From positions 6,076,001-6,140,000 of the forward strand of contig NZ_JAUSWV010000002.1 in assembly GCF_030815485.1 (NCBI RefSeq): 64,000 nucleotides of DNA. The letters run 5' to 3'. The stretch is from Streptomyces rishiriensis (GTDB lineage Bacteria > Actinomycetota > Actinomycetes > Streptomycetales > Streptomycetaceae). Shown piece by piece: positions 15,899 through 23,985 of this stretch. Made by a program: the position numbers and the translations under genes. The notes under the pieces are model-generated. The model ran no database searches and had not been told where the DNA came from. It was given only the letters and a program-made list of their open reading frames with translations. The first letter of the stretch is position 1. Every line of letters begins with the position of its first letter.

Positions 15899-16406
15899 CG
15901 ACTTCGACGACGGCCCGGACCTCGACCCCGACGACCCTCTGACCGTCATCCTGGGCGCCGTCCCCGGCCATCTCGGCCCACCGCCCGGCCGCTACGAGGA
16001 GATCCGCCGCGGAGCCGTCCGCCGCCGGCTGCTGCGGACCGTCGTCGGGGTCGGCGCGACCTGCGGGATCGCCGCGTTCGCCGTGCTGCTGCCGCTGCAC
16101 CTGACGGGGTCCGACGCGCCCGCGCGTCCCACCGTCCCGCTGGCCCCGCCGTCGGTGAGCGGTCCGCCGACCGTGCCGTCGCCGGCATCGTCGCCCTCGC
16201 CCGAGCCGGCCACCGAGCGCCCTACCGAGGGGGTCACGCCGGCCCCGGACCCGCGGACGTCGACTGCCCCCGTCGACACCGCTGTCCCGACCCCCGAACG
16301 CGGCCGCGGTCAGTCGCCGGAACCGACCACGGCCGGTGAGCCGAGCGGGTCGTCGTCGGCCCGGCCCACTCCCTCCGCGGAGCCGTCCGCGGTCTCGCGG
16401 GGGTGA
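15882..16406 (+). CDS. One-TM protein, possible partner of the ECF sigma factor
   Basis: The 174-residue protein has an acidic N-terminal cytoplasmic part of about 48 residues (DDFDDGPDLDPDDPL, then a PPGRYEEIRRGAVRRR segment) and one TM helix (about 52-72). The outer tail is Pro/Ser/Thr-rich. The layout is that of a membrane anti-sigma factor but I see no zinc motif, so this is inference. The TTG at 15882 has GAGGAG upstream and overlaps the sigma gene by 17 bases. It converges on the serine hydrolase gene with a 13-base gap. Confidence 0.7.
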   Translation: MITPTDDFDDGPDLDPDDPLTVILGAVPGHLGPPPGRYEEIRRGAVRRRLLRTVVGVGATCGIAAFAVLLPLHLTGSDAPARPTVPLAPPSVSGPPTVPSPASSPSPEPATERPTEGVTPAPDPRTSTAPVDTAVPTPERGRGQSPEPTTAGEPSGSSSARPTPSAEPSAVSRG

Positions 16407-16419
16407 GTCCGCCGGGCCG

Positions 16420-17601
16420 TCACTTGAGCGCGGCCATGGCGATGCGCTGGGCCACCGGGTTCATGTCCTGGCCCTTGGCGTCGGTGGAGTTGACCGAGTA
16501 GACGAGGGTGCGGCCGAGGTCGCGGGTGCCGGCGATCAGCGTGTTGTAGCCGTACCGGCCGCCCGACTTGAGCCAGTAGACCTTCCCCTCGTACGGGAAG
16601 CGCTGGAGCCCGGCGCTGTAGGTGGCGCCGTCGATGTGCGCCGGGACCGTGAACATCTCCCGCAGTTGGGGCCCGGGGACGAGGCGGCCCCGGAAGAGGG
16701 AGGTGAGGAGACGTTCCAGGTCCGCGGTCGTGGAGATCATGTCGCCGGCCGCGAACCGGTCCGACTGGTTCCACTCGGTGACGTCCACGAACTCCGTCGT
16801 CCCGTCGGCCCCCTTCACCGCTTGGTAGCCGCGGTTGTGCGGACCGGCGATGCGCGGCTCGGCGCCGGGGAAGTAGGTGTCCTTCATGCCCGCGGGCGCC
16901 AGGACCAGGCGGGTGGCCTCGGAGGCGTACGAGCGGCCGGTCACCTTCTCGATCAGCAGGCCCAGGATCGTGTAGTTGATGTTCAGGTAGTGCTGTTGCG
17001 CGCCCGGGCGGAACTCCGGCCCCTTCGCCGCCGCCGAGGCCGCGACCTGCTGCGGAGTGAGTGTGTCGAAGCGGTGCGCGTACACCTCCTCGAAGGAGTT
17101 GCCGAGGCCGTCGCCCGCCGGGATGCCGCTGGTGTGGTTGAGCAGCTGCCGTACGGTGACCGGCCGGAACCTCCCGCCGAGCAGCCCGGGCAGATAGTGC
17201 TGGATCGGCGTGTTCAGGTCGATCCGCCGCTCGGCCGCCAGGCGCAGGACGGCCGCCGCCGTCACCACCTTCGTCGTGGAACCGGCCCGGAAGCGGGCGT
17301 CGGGGTCGGCCGGCGAGGCGCTCGCCAGGTCGTGCACGCCCGCGCTCCCGCGCCAGGCGCCGTCGGTGCCGCCGACCCGGACGAGGGCGGCGGTCGCGTC
17401 CTGGTCGGGGAGTCCGGCGAGCGCGGCGGTCAGCGCTTCGGCGTCGGGGGCGGTCGCGGGGCGGGTCGGGGTCGAAGCCGGGGCCGCGGTGGAGGCCGGG
17501 GCCTGCGCAGGCGCCGCGGCGGCGGTCGCGGCCAGCGGGCCCGCGGTGAGGACGGCCACCAGGGAGGCGGCGAGGACGGCGGTGCGACGGCGAGCGTGCA
17601 T
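16420..17601 (-). CDS. Secreted serine hydrolase, beta-lactamase/D-Ala-D-Ala carboxypeptidase family
   Basis: The 393-residue protein has a signal peptide (MHARRRTAVLAASL to about residue 29). The penicillin-binding fold motifs follow: S108-T-T-K111 as SxxK, YLN near residue 205 as YxN, and KSGGRYGYN near the C-terminus in place of KTG/HxG. It most resembles class C-type D,D-peptidases that act on muropeptides; a true beta-lactamase role is not supported. I chose the ATG at 17601 since GGAG lies eight bases upstream and the signal peptide begins there. It is convergent with the sortase operon and divergent from the sigma-fusion gene. Confidence 0.85.
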   Translation of the reverse strand: MHARRRTAVLAASLVAVLTAGPLAATAAAAPAQAPASTAAPASTPTRPATAPDAEALTAALAGLPDQDATAALVRVGGTDGAWRGSAGVHDLASASPADPDARFRAGSTTKVVTAAAVLRLAAERRIDLNTPIQHYLPGLLGGRFRPVTVRQLLNHTSGIPAGDGLGNSFEEVYAHRFDTLTPQQVAASAAAKGPEFRPGAQQHYLNINYTILGLLIEKVTGRSYASEATRLVLAPAGMKDTYFPGAEPRIAGPHNRGYQAVKGADGTTEFVDVTEWNQSDRFAAGDMISTTADLERLLTSLFRGRLVPGPQLREMFTVPAHIDGATYSAGLQRFPYEGKVYWLKSGGRYGYNTLIAGTRDLGRTLVYSVNSTDAKGQDMNPVAQRIAMAALK

Positions 17602-17948
17602 ACGGGGGCTCCAGAGGAAGGGGGCCGGAGGACTCGCCACGATCTTCCGCCGGTGCGCGCCCACCGCGGATCGTCGCCGAGGAGGGTGCCCGACCCTGGG
17701 GAAACCCTGAGCAACTTCTTTACGGAGTAGGTGAGTTACTCGGGTAGCCCCTTACGGGTGCCGTCCCGGACCCCATGGGTCCCGCTGCCGGACCGGGGGG
17801 GGTGGCCGGGGTCGCGGCCTGGGGCGGCCCGGTCGGCCCGGGCCGGTTCGCAGGGCGAAAAGTGTTATCCGGGTGCCGTCCCGGTCGTCTCCCTGGGTGT
17901 GATCTCCGACATTGCCCACAGCGGGGTCCCGGCTGAGAGGGTGCGGGC
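17602..17948. other. Divergent promoter region with a 15-base direct repeat
   Basis: This 347-base gap separates the divergent serine hydrolase and sigma-fusion genes. CGGGTGCCGTCCCGG occurs at 17755-17769 and 17870-17884, 115 bases apart and in the same orientation. GAGTA/TACTC arms lie near 17725-17741. A GTGTTATCC-containing segment near 17862 is AT-richer than its surroundings. I see no coding frame. Confidence 0.5.
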
Positions 17949-19640
17949 ATGAGCACGTACGCCGAGGCCGGCCGGCACTGGCGCGCCACCATCGCCGACG
18001 CGCAGGCCGGCGACCGGCGGGCGCTGGACGAGTTGGTGGCGGGCTGGCTGCCGCTGGTCTACAACATCGTCGGCCGCGCCCTGAACGGCCACGCCGACGT
18101 CGACGACGTCGTGCAGGAGACCATGCTGCGCGCCGTCGACAACCTCGGCTCGCTGCGCGACCCCGACAGCTTCCGGTCCTGGCTGGTGGCGATCGCCGTG
18201 CGGCAGATCCGGGACCGCGCCCGCCGCAGGACGCCGCAGCGCCTGGCGGAGAGCGTACCCTCCGGCGAAGCCGCCGACTTCGCCGAACTCACCGTCCTCA
18301 GGTTGCAGTTGGAGGGCCAGCGCCGCGAGGTCGCGGAGGCGGCACGCTGGCTCGACGACGAGGACCGGCACCTGCTGTCCCTGTGGTGGCTGGAGGTCGC
18401 GGGCGAGCTCACCCGTCGCGAGCTGGCCGCGGCCGTCGGCATCAGCCGGCAGCACGCCGCCGTACGCGTCCAGCGGGTCAAGGAGCGTCTCGAGGTCTCC
18501 CGGGGCATCGTGCGCGCCCTCGACGGCGCCTGCTCCGACCTGCGCGGACTGACCGCCCGCTGGAACGGCCGGCCGGACTCCGTGTGGCGCAAGCGGCTGG
18601 CCCGGCACATCCGCGGCTGCGGCTACTGCGGCGACGCCCGCGAGTCCGTCGTACCGGCGGAACGGCTGCTCGTCGGGATCGCGCTGGTCCCGGTGCCGGC
18701 CGGGTTCACGATCTCCCTGGCCCTCGGCGGCAAGACGGCCGCCGCGGCCACCGGCACGGCCTCCGTCGGCTGGTCCGCGAAGGTGCTGACCGCGCTCACC
18801 AAGCCGGCCGTCGCGGTCACGGCCGGCGCGACACTCGCCGCGGGCGGCGCCTACGTCGTCGTACAGACCCCCGACGACCCGCCCGCCCGCGCGGCCGTCG
18901 TGCCCACGACGGCGAGCGTGGCCGCCGCACCGTCCTCCCCCGGCCCGTCCCCGTCCCGCTCCGGCGCGCCGTCGCCGTCCCCCTCGGCGTCGGCGAGCGA
19001 GCGCGGGACGGACCGGTACGGCAGCGTCGTCGACGCCGTCGACCGCGCGCCCGACCCGGACACACCGCCCGCCGCCCTGCCCGAGCGGCCCGCGTCCGGC
19101 GTCACCAGCACCGGCGGCGCGCACGCCACCATGAACCACCGCGGGGACGGCGTGACGCTCAGCGGCCGGGGATATGTCCTCGTGCGCTGGCAGATATCGC
19201 CGCAGTACCGGTCGGGCGCCCTGGCCATGCCGAGCTGGACGGGGCTGAAGGGCAAGCTCTTCCACGTGGCGTCGGGCGGCGGCCGTCGGATGGACGACCC
19301 GGTCAGCGCCACGGACACCACCGCCACCGGCATGGGCAGCGCGGCAACCGGCTACATCGTCCTGCCGTCCGGCACCCAGCAGATGTGGCAGAACGAGTAC
19401 TTCTACCTCGCAGGCAGCGTCACCCTCACCGTGAACGAGCGGGGTGCCGACTACGGCCTCAACGTCTTCCCGACGACCTTCGACGCCGTGGAGAAGGACG
19501 TCACGAGCGGCCCCGGCCAGGGCGCCGGGCGCTACGGCCTGGTCCGTGACACCGGCGAGGACGACACACCGGTTCCGCAGTACGTCACCCGCGAGACGCC
19601 TGCCGACCCGGCGACGGTCCCTCAGGCCTCGCGCGTGTAG
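17949..19640 (+). CDS. ECF-type sigma factor fused to a zinc motif, TM helix and extracytoplasmic domain
   Basis: The 563-residue protein starts with sigma region 2 (about 10-95, with ADVDDVVQETMLRAVDNL) and region 4 (about 125-190, with ISRQHAAVRVQRVKERL). It then has H220-x3-C224-x2-C227, the spacing of zinc-binding anti-sigma proteins. Hydrophobic segments follow at about 240-260 and 285-305, then a Pro/Ser linker to about 345 and a secreted-looking C-terminal domain of about 200 residues. Sigma factor and anti-sigma-like sensor may therefore be one chain. Actinobacterial ECF groups with such C-terminal extensions are known, so the layout is rare rather than new. The ATG is preceded by GAGAGGG. 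Confidence 0.82.
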   Translation: MSTYAEAGRHWRATIADAQAGDRRALDELVAGWLPLVYNIVGRALNGHADVDDVVQETMLRAVDNLGSLRDPDSFRSWLVAIAVRQIRDRARRRTPQRLAESVPSGEAADFAELTVLRLQLEGQRREVAEAARWLDDEDRHLLSLWWLEVAGELTRRELAAAVGISRQHAAVRVQRVKERLEVSRGIVRALDGACSDLRGLTARWNGRPDSVWRKRLARHIRGCGYCGDARESVVPAERLLVGIALVPVPAGFTISLALGGKTAAAATGTASVGWSAKVLTALTKPAVAVTAGATLAAGGAYVVVQTPDDPPARAAVVPTTASVAAAPSSPGPSPSRSGAPSPSPSASASERGTDRYGSVVDAVDRAPDPDTPPAALPERPASGVTSTGGAHATMNHRGDGVTLSGRGYVLVRWQISPQYRSGALAMPSWTGLKGKLFHVASGGGRRMDDPVSATDTTATGMGSAATGYIVLPSGTQQMWQNEYFYLAGSVTLTVNERGADYGLNVFPTTFDAVEKDVTSGPGQGAGRYGLVRDTGEDDTPVPQYVTRETPADPATVPQASRV

Positions 19641-19981
19641 CGGTCCTGGGCCCGGGTCACCTCGTCCCCGTGGTCATGCGCCCAGGCGCCGAAGGCCTGG
19701 ATCGGCGGGAGCAACGTCCGTCCCAGGGAGGTGAGTTCGTACTCCACCCGGGGCGGCGACCCGCCGTACGCCCGCCGCGTGACGAGCCCGTTGGACTCCA
19801 GCCGGCGCAGCGTCTGCGTCAGCACCTTCTGGCTGATCCCGCCGATGCGCGCCCGTAGCTCACCGGGGCGGCCGGGTCCGTCCTTGAGGGCCCAGATCAC
19901 CACCGGGTTCCAGGTGTGGGAGACGAGGTCGAAGGCGAGCCGGGTCCTGCAGTCGGCGAGGAACGCGAGGTCGGTGTCCAC
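19622..19981 (-). CDS. HxlR family transcriptional regulator
   Basis: The 119-residue winged-helix protein starts DTDLAFLADCRTRLAFDLV and has the HxlR core WNPVVIWALKDGPGRPGELR, GGISQKVLTQTLRRLESNGLV and the wing PPRVEYELTSLG. The N-terminal Cys11 is where redox-sensing members carry their cysteine. I chose the GTG at 19981; longer frames run into unlike sequence. Its 3' end overlaps the sigma-fusion gene by 19 bases in convergent orientation. It is divergent from the reductase-like gene, its likely target, with an iteron array between them. Confidence 0.85.
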   Translation of the reverse strand: MDTDLAFLADCRTRLAFDLVSHTWNPVVIWALKDGPGRPGELRARIGGISQKVLTQTLRRLESNGLVTRRAYGGSPPRVEYELTSLGRTLLPPIQAFGAWAHDHGDEVTRAQDRYTREA

Positions 19982-20021
19982 GTACCGAATGGTGCCTGAA
20001 CGCCTCCCTACTGTCGTGGGA

Positions 20022-20090
20022 GATCCATGGAACGCAGATCCGCGGAACGCACGTCCGCGGCTCGGGATCCATGGCCCGGAGATCCGTGGA
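20022..20090. repeat. Five 15-base iterons between the HxlR and reductase genes
   Basis: GATCCATGG, GATCCGCGG, CGTCCGCGG, GATCCATGG and GATCCGTGG start at 20022, 20037, 20052, 20066 and 20081, a spacing of 15, 15, 14 and 15 bases. Each core is nearly palindromic (ATCCATGG/CCGCGG type). The array ends 15 bases before the reductase start and overlaps its ribosome binding region. It is a strong candidate for the HxlR operator. Confidence 0.75.
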
Positions 20091-20104
20091 CAGGAGGAGG
20101 AGCC

Positions 20105-20752
20105 GTGCGCGTGGGGATTCTCGGTACGGGCGGTATGGCGGACGCGCTGGGCACGCAGTGGCGGCGGGCCGGTCACGAGGTGGTCGTCGGGGGCCGTTCG
20201 GGAGGGCTGCGGGAGGCGGCGGCGGCCGGGACGGACGCGGTGCTGCTCGCGGTGCCGTACGAGGCCGTGGTCGAGGTGGTCGGCGGGCTGCGGGAGGCCT
20301 TGCGCGGGCGGGTCCTGATCGACTGCACCAATCCGGTGGGCCGGGATTTCGGCCTGCTCACGGCGGGCGGCCCGTCGGCGGCCGAACGCATCGCCGCCGC
20401 CGCGCCGACCGCGCAAGTGGTGAAGGCCTTCAACCTGTGCCACGTCGACGTCTGGCGCCTGACCCCGCCCGTCTTCGACGGCCGCCCCCTGGCGGTCCCG
20501 CTGTGCGGGGACGACGACGCGGCCCTGTCGGTCGTACGCCGGCTCGTCCGCGATCTCGGCTGCGAGCCGCTGAACGCGGGGGGACTCGACAGGGCCGGTC
20601 TGCTGGAGGCGACGGCGGCGCTGCTGATCCGGCTGTGGCTCGGCGAGGGAGCGGACGCCCAGGCGATCTCGCCGCCGGCGTACGCGGCGGGGCCGTCCCC
20701 TTCCGGGGTCAGCTCCGCCCGCGCGGTCGGCCCCGCTCGCGCAGAGCCGTAA
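20105..20752 (+). CDS. NADP-binding reductase, F420:NADP oxidoreductase-like
   Basis: The 215-residue Rossmann protein starts MRVGILGTGGMADALGTQW, a GxGxxA dinucleotide site. It then has HEVVVGGRS, DAVLLAVPYEAV and DCTNPVG, and KAFNLCHVD in the middle. These phrases fit the NADP oxidoreductase coenzyme F420-dependent family. It should reduce or oxidise a cofactor or small molecule; the substrate is unknown. The GTG at 20105 follows GGAGGAGG. Its last 44 bases overlap the convergent phosphodiesterase gene. It is divergent from the HxlR gene, a pairing that suggests regulation by it. Confidence 0.82.
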   Translation: MRVGILGTGGMADALGTQWRRAGHEVVVGGRSGGLREAAAAGTDAVLLAVPYEAVVEVVGGLREALRGRVLIDCTNPVGRDFGLLTAGGPSAAERIAAAAPTAQVVKAFNLCHVDVWRLTPPVFDGRPLAVPLCGDDDAALSVVRRLVRDLGCEPLNAGGLDRAGLLEATAALLIRLWLGEGADAQAISPPAYAAGPSPSGVSSARAVGPARAEP

Positions 20753-21422
20753 GCACCTCGATCCGGTTGGTGGTGATGGAGTCGACGCCCAGGTCGATGA
20801 GCCGGCGCATGGAACGGCGGGTGTCGGGGGTCCAGACGGAGAGCAGGTGACCGCCGTGGCGGACGCGGGCGGCCAGGTCCCGGTCCACCAGGGAGAAACG
20901 GTAGTTGAGCCAGCGCGGCTTCACCGCGTCGAGCAGCGCGGGCCGCGGAGGCGCCAGGCTGGTGCAGGTCAGGGCGATCTCGGCGGACGGATCGGCGGCG
21001 CGCACGGCCAGCATCGCCGTGGCGTCGGCGCAGTAGTAGACCCGGTCCGCCGCCCCGGCCTCACGGACGGCGTCGACGATCCGCCGTGCCGTGCGCACCT
21101 CCCGCGTCCCCGGCAGATCGAGCATCAGCCGGCTGCCGTCGGTGGCCGCGAGCGCCTCCTCGAGGGTCGGCACCGCGCCGGCCGTCAGCCCGCGCACCTC
21201 GGCGGCGGACAGCGACAGCAGCGGCCGGTCCTGCTCCCACAGCCGCTTCAGCGTGGCGTCGTGCAGCAGTACGGGCACACCGTCCCGGGTGAGCCGTACG
21301 TCGAGCTCGACGGCGTCCGCGCCCAGGGCGAGCGCGGAACGCAGCGAGTCGACGGTGTTCTCACGGAAGCGGTAGGGGTCGCCGCGATGGGCCACGGCAG
21401 TCACGTTGCGCATGGGGCCCAT
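20709..21422 (-). CDS. Glycerophosphodiester phosphodiesterase
   Basis: The 237-residue TIM-barrel protein has the GDPD motifs: AHRGDPYRFRENT near the N-terminus with the catalytic His and the Glu of ENT, ELDVRLTRDG with the metal Glu/Asp, and VLLHDATL with the second catalytic His. It lacks a signal peptide, so it acts in the cytoplasm on glycerophosphodiesters. The C-terminus has VWTPDTRRSMRRLIDLGVDS, typical of the family. An ATG three codons downstream (21413) is an alternative start. The end overlaps the reductase gene by 44 bases. Confidence 0.9.
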   Translation of the reverse strand: MGPMRNVTAVAHRGDPYRFRENTVDSLRSALALGADAVELDVRLTRDGVPVLLHDATLKRLWEQDRPLLSLSAAEVRGLTAGAVPTLEEALAATDGSRLMLDLPGTREVRTARRIVDAVREAGAADRVYYCADATAMLAVRAADPSAEIALTCTSLAPPRPALLDAVKPRWLNYRFSLVDRDLAARVRHGGHLLSVWTPDTRRSMRRLIDLGVDSITTNRIEVLTALRERGRPRGRS

Positions 21423-21440
21423 TGTGGCGGCCGCCGGTCC

Positions 21441-22577
21441 TCAGGGGGCGAGCCGGTCCGTCGTGTAGGCGTCGATCTCGGCCCTGATACGCGCCTTGCC
21501 GACCTCGTCCAGGAAGGACGCGTCGACCGCGTTCTTGGCGAGGGCGGCGAGACCCCGCTCGTCGAGATCGAGGAGGCGGGCGGCGACCGCGTACTCGTTG
21601 TCGAGGTCGGTGCCGAACATGGGCGGGTCGTCGGAGTTGATCGTGACCAGGACACCGGCCCGCACGAACTCCTTGATCGGGTGCTCGTCCAGGGTGCGGA
21701 CCGCGCGCGTGGCGATGTTCGAGGTCGGGCACACCTCCAGGGCGATGCGGTGCTCGGCGAGGTGCGCGAGCAGCTTCTCGTCCTGCGCGGAACTGGTGCC
21801 GTGCCCGATGCGCTCGGCGCGCAGGTGGGTCAGCGCGTCCCACACCGTCTGCGGTCCGGTGGTCTCGCCGGCGTGCGGCACCGACCGCAGCCCGGCGGCG
21901 ATGGCCCGGTCGAAGTAGGGCTTGAACTGCGGGCGGGGTACGCCGATCTCGGGCCCGCCGAGCCCGAAGGAGACCAGGCCCTCGGGCCGGATCCGGTCGT
22001 CGGTGGCGAGCCGCGTCGTCTCCTCGGCGGCCTCCAGGCCGGCCTCGCCGGGGATGTCGAAGCACCAGCGCAGCACGGTGCCGAACTCCGCCTCGGCCGC
22101 CTTGCGGGCGTCCTCGATAGCGTCCATGAAGGCGAGTTCGTCGATGCCGCGCCGGGTCGAGGAGAACGGGGTGATGGTCAGCTCGGCGTACCGCACCTGC
22201 TGACGGGCCAGGTCCCGGGCGACCTCGTACGTCAGCAGCCGGACGTCCTCCGGAGTGCGGATGAGGTCCACGACGGACAGGTACACGTCGATGAAGTGGG
22301 CGAAGTCGGTGAACGTGAAGTAGTCGACCAGGGCCTCGGGGTCGGTGGGCACCTTGGAGTCGGGGTGCCGGGCGGCCAGCTCGGAGACGATGCGGGGGGA
22401 GGCGGAACCGACGTGGTGGACGTGCAGTTCGGCCTTGGGGAGCCCGGCGATGAAGGCGTGCACGTCACGGGCGCCGGACGCGGCGGCCGCGGTGGGACCG
22501 GCGGGCGCACCGGAGACGGGGGAGCCGGGGGCGGGGGAGCCCGGGGCTGCGGCGGATGCGTCGAAGCGGTCGGTCAT
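21441..22577 (-). CDS. Adenosine deaminase family protein (possibly aminodeoxyfutalosine deaminase)
   Basis: The 378-residue amidohydrolase has the zinc ligands H62-x-H64 (LHVHHVG), HAGE near residue 245 with catalytic Glu, the CPTSN segment, and NSDDPPMFGT with the metal Asp. A disordered Ala/Pro/Gly-rich N-terminus of about 40 residues precedes the barrel. Classical enzymes deaminate adenosine. In Streptomyces, the relative I remember at this chromosomal position is assigned to 6-aminodeoxyfutalosine in menaquinone synthesis, which I cannot confirm from sequence alone. HVHHVGSASP replaces the HLDGAL of typical adenosine deaminases, consistent with a different substrate. GGGGAGG precedes the ATG. 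Confidence 0.82.
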   Translation of the reverse strand: MTDRFDASAAAPGSPAPGSPVSGAPAGPTAAAASGARDVHAFIAGLPKAELHVHHVGSASPRIVSELAARHPDSKVPTDPEALVDYFTFTDFAHFIDVYLSVVDLIRTPEDVRLLTYEVARDLARQQVRYAELTITPFSSTRRGIDELAFMDAIEDARKAAEAEFGTVLRWCFDIPGEAGLEAAEETTRLATDDRIRPEGLVSFGLGGPEIGVPRPQFKPYFDRAIAAGLRSVPHAGETTGPQTVWDALTHLRAERIGHGTSSAQDEKLLAHLAEHRIALEVCPTSNIATRAVRTLDEHPIKEFVRAGVLVTINSDDPPMFGTDLDNEYAVAARLLDLDERGLAALAKNAVDASFLDEVGKARIRAEIDAYTTDRLAP

Positions 22578-22910
22578 GGGGTCCTCCCCGGGACGGCGCC
22601 CCGGGCCGAGCGGGCCGGACGGGACGCGGGTGATCGGCTGATCGATGACTCGGGATCATCGTAGGCGGAGCGGTCCCGGAGAAGGCCGTCGGCCTCGGCC
22701 GCGGCACGGGCCGCCGCCGTGTCGCGGACCGTTCCGCGACCGCACGGGCCGCCGCCCACCGCACCGGCCCCGGGCCGTAACATGACGGAACGTACGCAGA
22801 GCGGAACGGTGTACGGACGACGGAACGCACGAAGGAACGCGCAGGACGGTACGCGCAGGACCGAACGCCTGGCGGAACGCGGGGCAGAGGGCGACAGAGG
22901 GGATCCACGC
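22578..22910. other. Divergent promoter region with repeated GGAACG boxes
   Basis: In this 333-base gap between divergent genes, GGAACG occurs at 22787, 22803, 22822, 22834 and 22874, with a near copy (CGAACG) at 22862. All are on the plus strand. GGAAC is the -35 core of many ECF sigma promoters, but five copies in 93 bases look more like a degenerate repeat. I see no coding frame with good composition. Confidence 0.45.
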
Positions 22911-23813
22911 ATGTCCGACGACGCGCCGACTCCGGCCGGTGACGCCGCCCGGGATCCGTGGCCCGCGCCCGCTCCGGACGGGGCCGACGGTCCGCAGGAC
23001 GCGGCTCCCAAGGTGCCGTTGGACAAGGGACGGACGGCGGACACGAGCACGTCGGGCACCGCGGGCACCTCGGAGAGCGGGGCCGGCTCGGCAGGTTCGC
23101 CCGTCGCGCCGAACCCCTGGGCGGCCCCCGGCGACAGCGCGCGGAGCGGGCCCGGCCACACGATCGCCGCGAACGAGACGCCGCCCCCGGAACCCGCACC
23201 CGCCCCCGTCCCCCCGGGCCAGGCGCCGCCGGCCGTCCACGACCAGTGGACGGTCACCGCGCTGCCCAGCGTGCCCCCGCCGCCCGCGGACGCCATCCCG
23301 CAGCCCTGGGCCACGCCCTTCGGGAACCCGCCGATGAACGATCCGTTCGGGTCCTTCCCACCGCCTTATCCCGGCACGGCGGCGGCCGGCGGCCCGCCCG
23401 TCAACCCCTTCGGTCCGCCCGGCCCGGGCGGGGCGGTTCCTCCGCCGCCCCTCGCGCCCCACGGGCCGGGCCGGATCCCGTACGGATATCCGGGCGGCTA
23501 CGGCTACCCGACCCCGCCCTCTTACGGGGGCGGTTTTCCCGGCCCCTACGGCTGGCCCGGCGGGGCGGGGGACAGCAACGGCATGGGCATCGCCGGACTC
23601 GTGCTCGGGATCGTCTCCGCCGTCGGCTTCTGCATGTGGCCGCTGGCCGTCGTGCTCGGCGTCCTCGGCGTCACCTTCGGCGCGGTCGGGCGGGGGAAGG
23701 CCAGGCGGGGCGAGGCCTCGAACCCCGGGCAGGCGCTGGCCGGGATCATCTGCGGAAGCGTGGGCATCGCGCTCGCGATCGGACTGGGCGTGCTGGTGAT
23801 CGTGCATTCCTGA
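22911..23813 (+). CDS. DUF4190-domain membrane protein with Pro/Gly-rich N-terminus
   Basis: The 300-residue protein has a long hydrophilic N-terminal half rich in Pro, Gly and Ala, then a Tyr/Gly/Pro segment (YGYPGGYGYPTPPSYGGG). Two TM helices near the C-terminus (about 225-250 and 275-298) are joined by a loop GAVGRGKARRGEASNPGQAL, the DUF4190 signature. Such proteins are common membrane proteins in Streptomyces with no assigned role. The ATG at 22911 has AGAGGGG upstream and starts MSDDAPTPAG. It is transcribed away from the deaminase gene. Confidence 0.85.
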   Translation: MSDDAPTPAGDAARDPWPAPAPDGADGPQDAAPKVPLDKGRTADTSTSGTAGTSESGAGSAGSPVAPNPWAAPGDSARSGPGHTIAANETPPPEPAPAPVPPGQAPPAVHDQWTVTALPSVPPPPADAIPQPWATPFGNPPMNDPFGSFPPPYPGTAAAGGPPVNPFGPPGPGGAVPPPPLAPHGPGRIPYGYPGGYGYPTPPSYGGGFPGPYGWPGGAGDSNGMGIAGLVLGIVSAVGFCMWPLAVVLGVLGVTFGAVGRGKARRGEASNPGQALAGIICGSVGIALAIGLGVLVIVHS

Positions 23814-23985
23814 GGCCCCGGCGGGTGCCGGTCCGGCGGCAGGTGCGAGCGCCGGCGACTCCGCCCGGCCGTCCACCTCGGCGAGCCCGGGGTTGTAGCG
23901 GAAGGACGGGGACAGGGGGAGCCGGGTGCCCCGCAGCAGCCGCGGGCCGCGCCCCGCCGCAGCCGCGCCCCGCCGCAGCCGGGGC

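Noticed and set aside
16420..17601. A true beta-lactamase resistance gene
   Set aside because: The motifs fit the wider serine hydrolase and D,D-peptidase group, and the third motif is altered. Resistance cannot be claimed from sequence.
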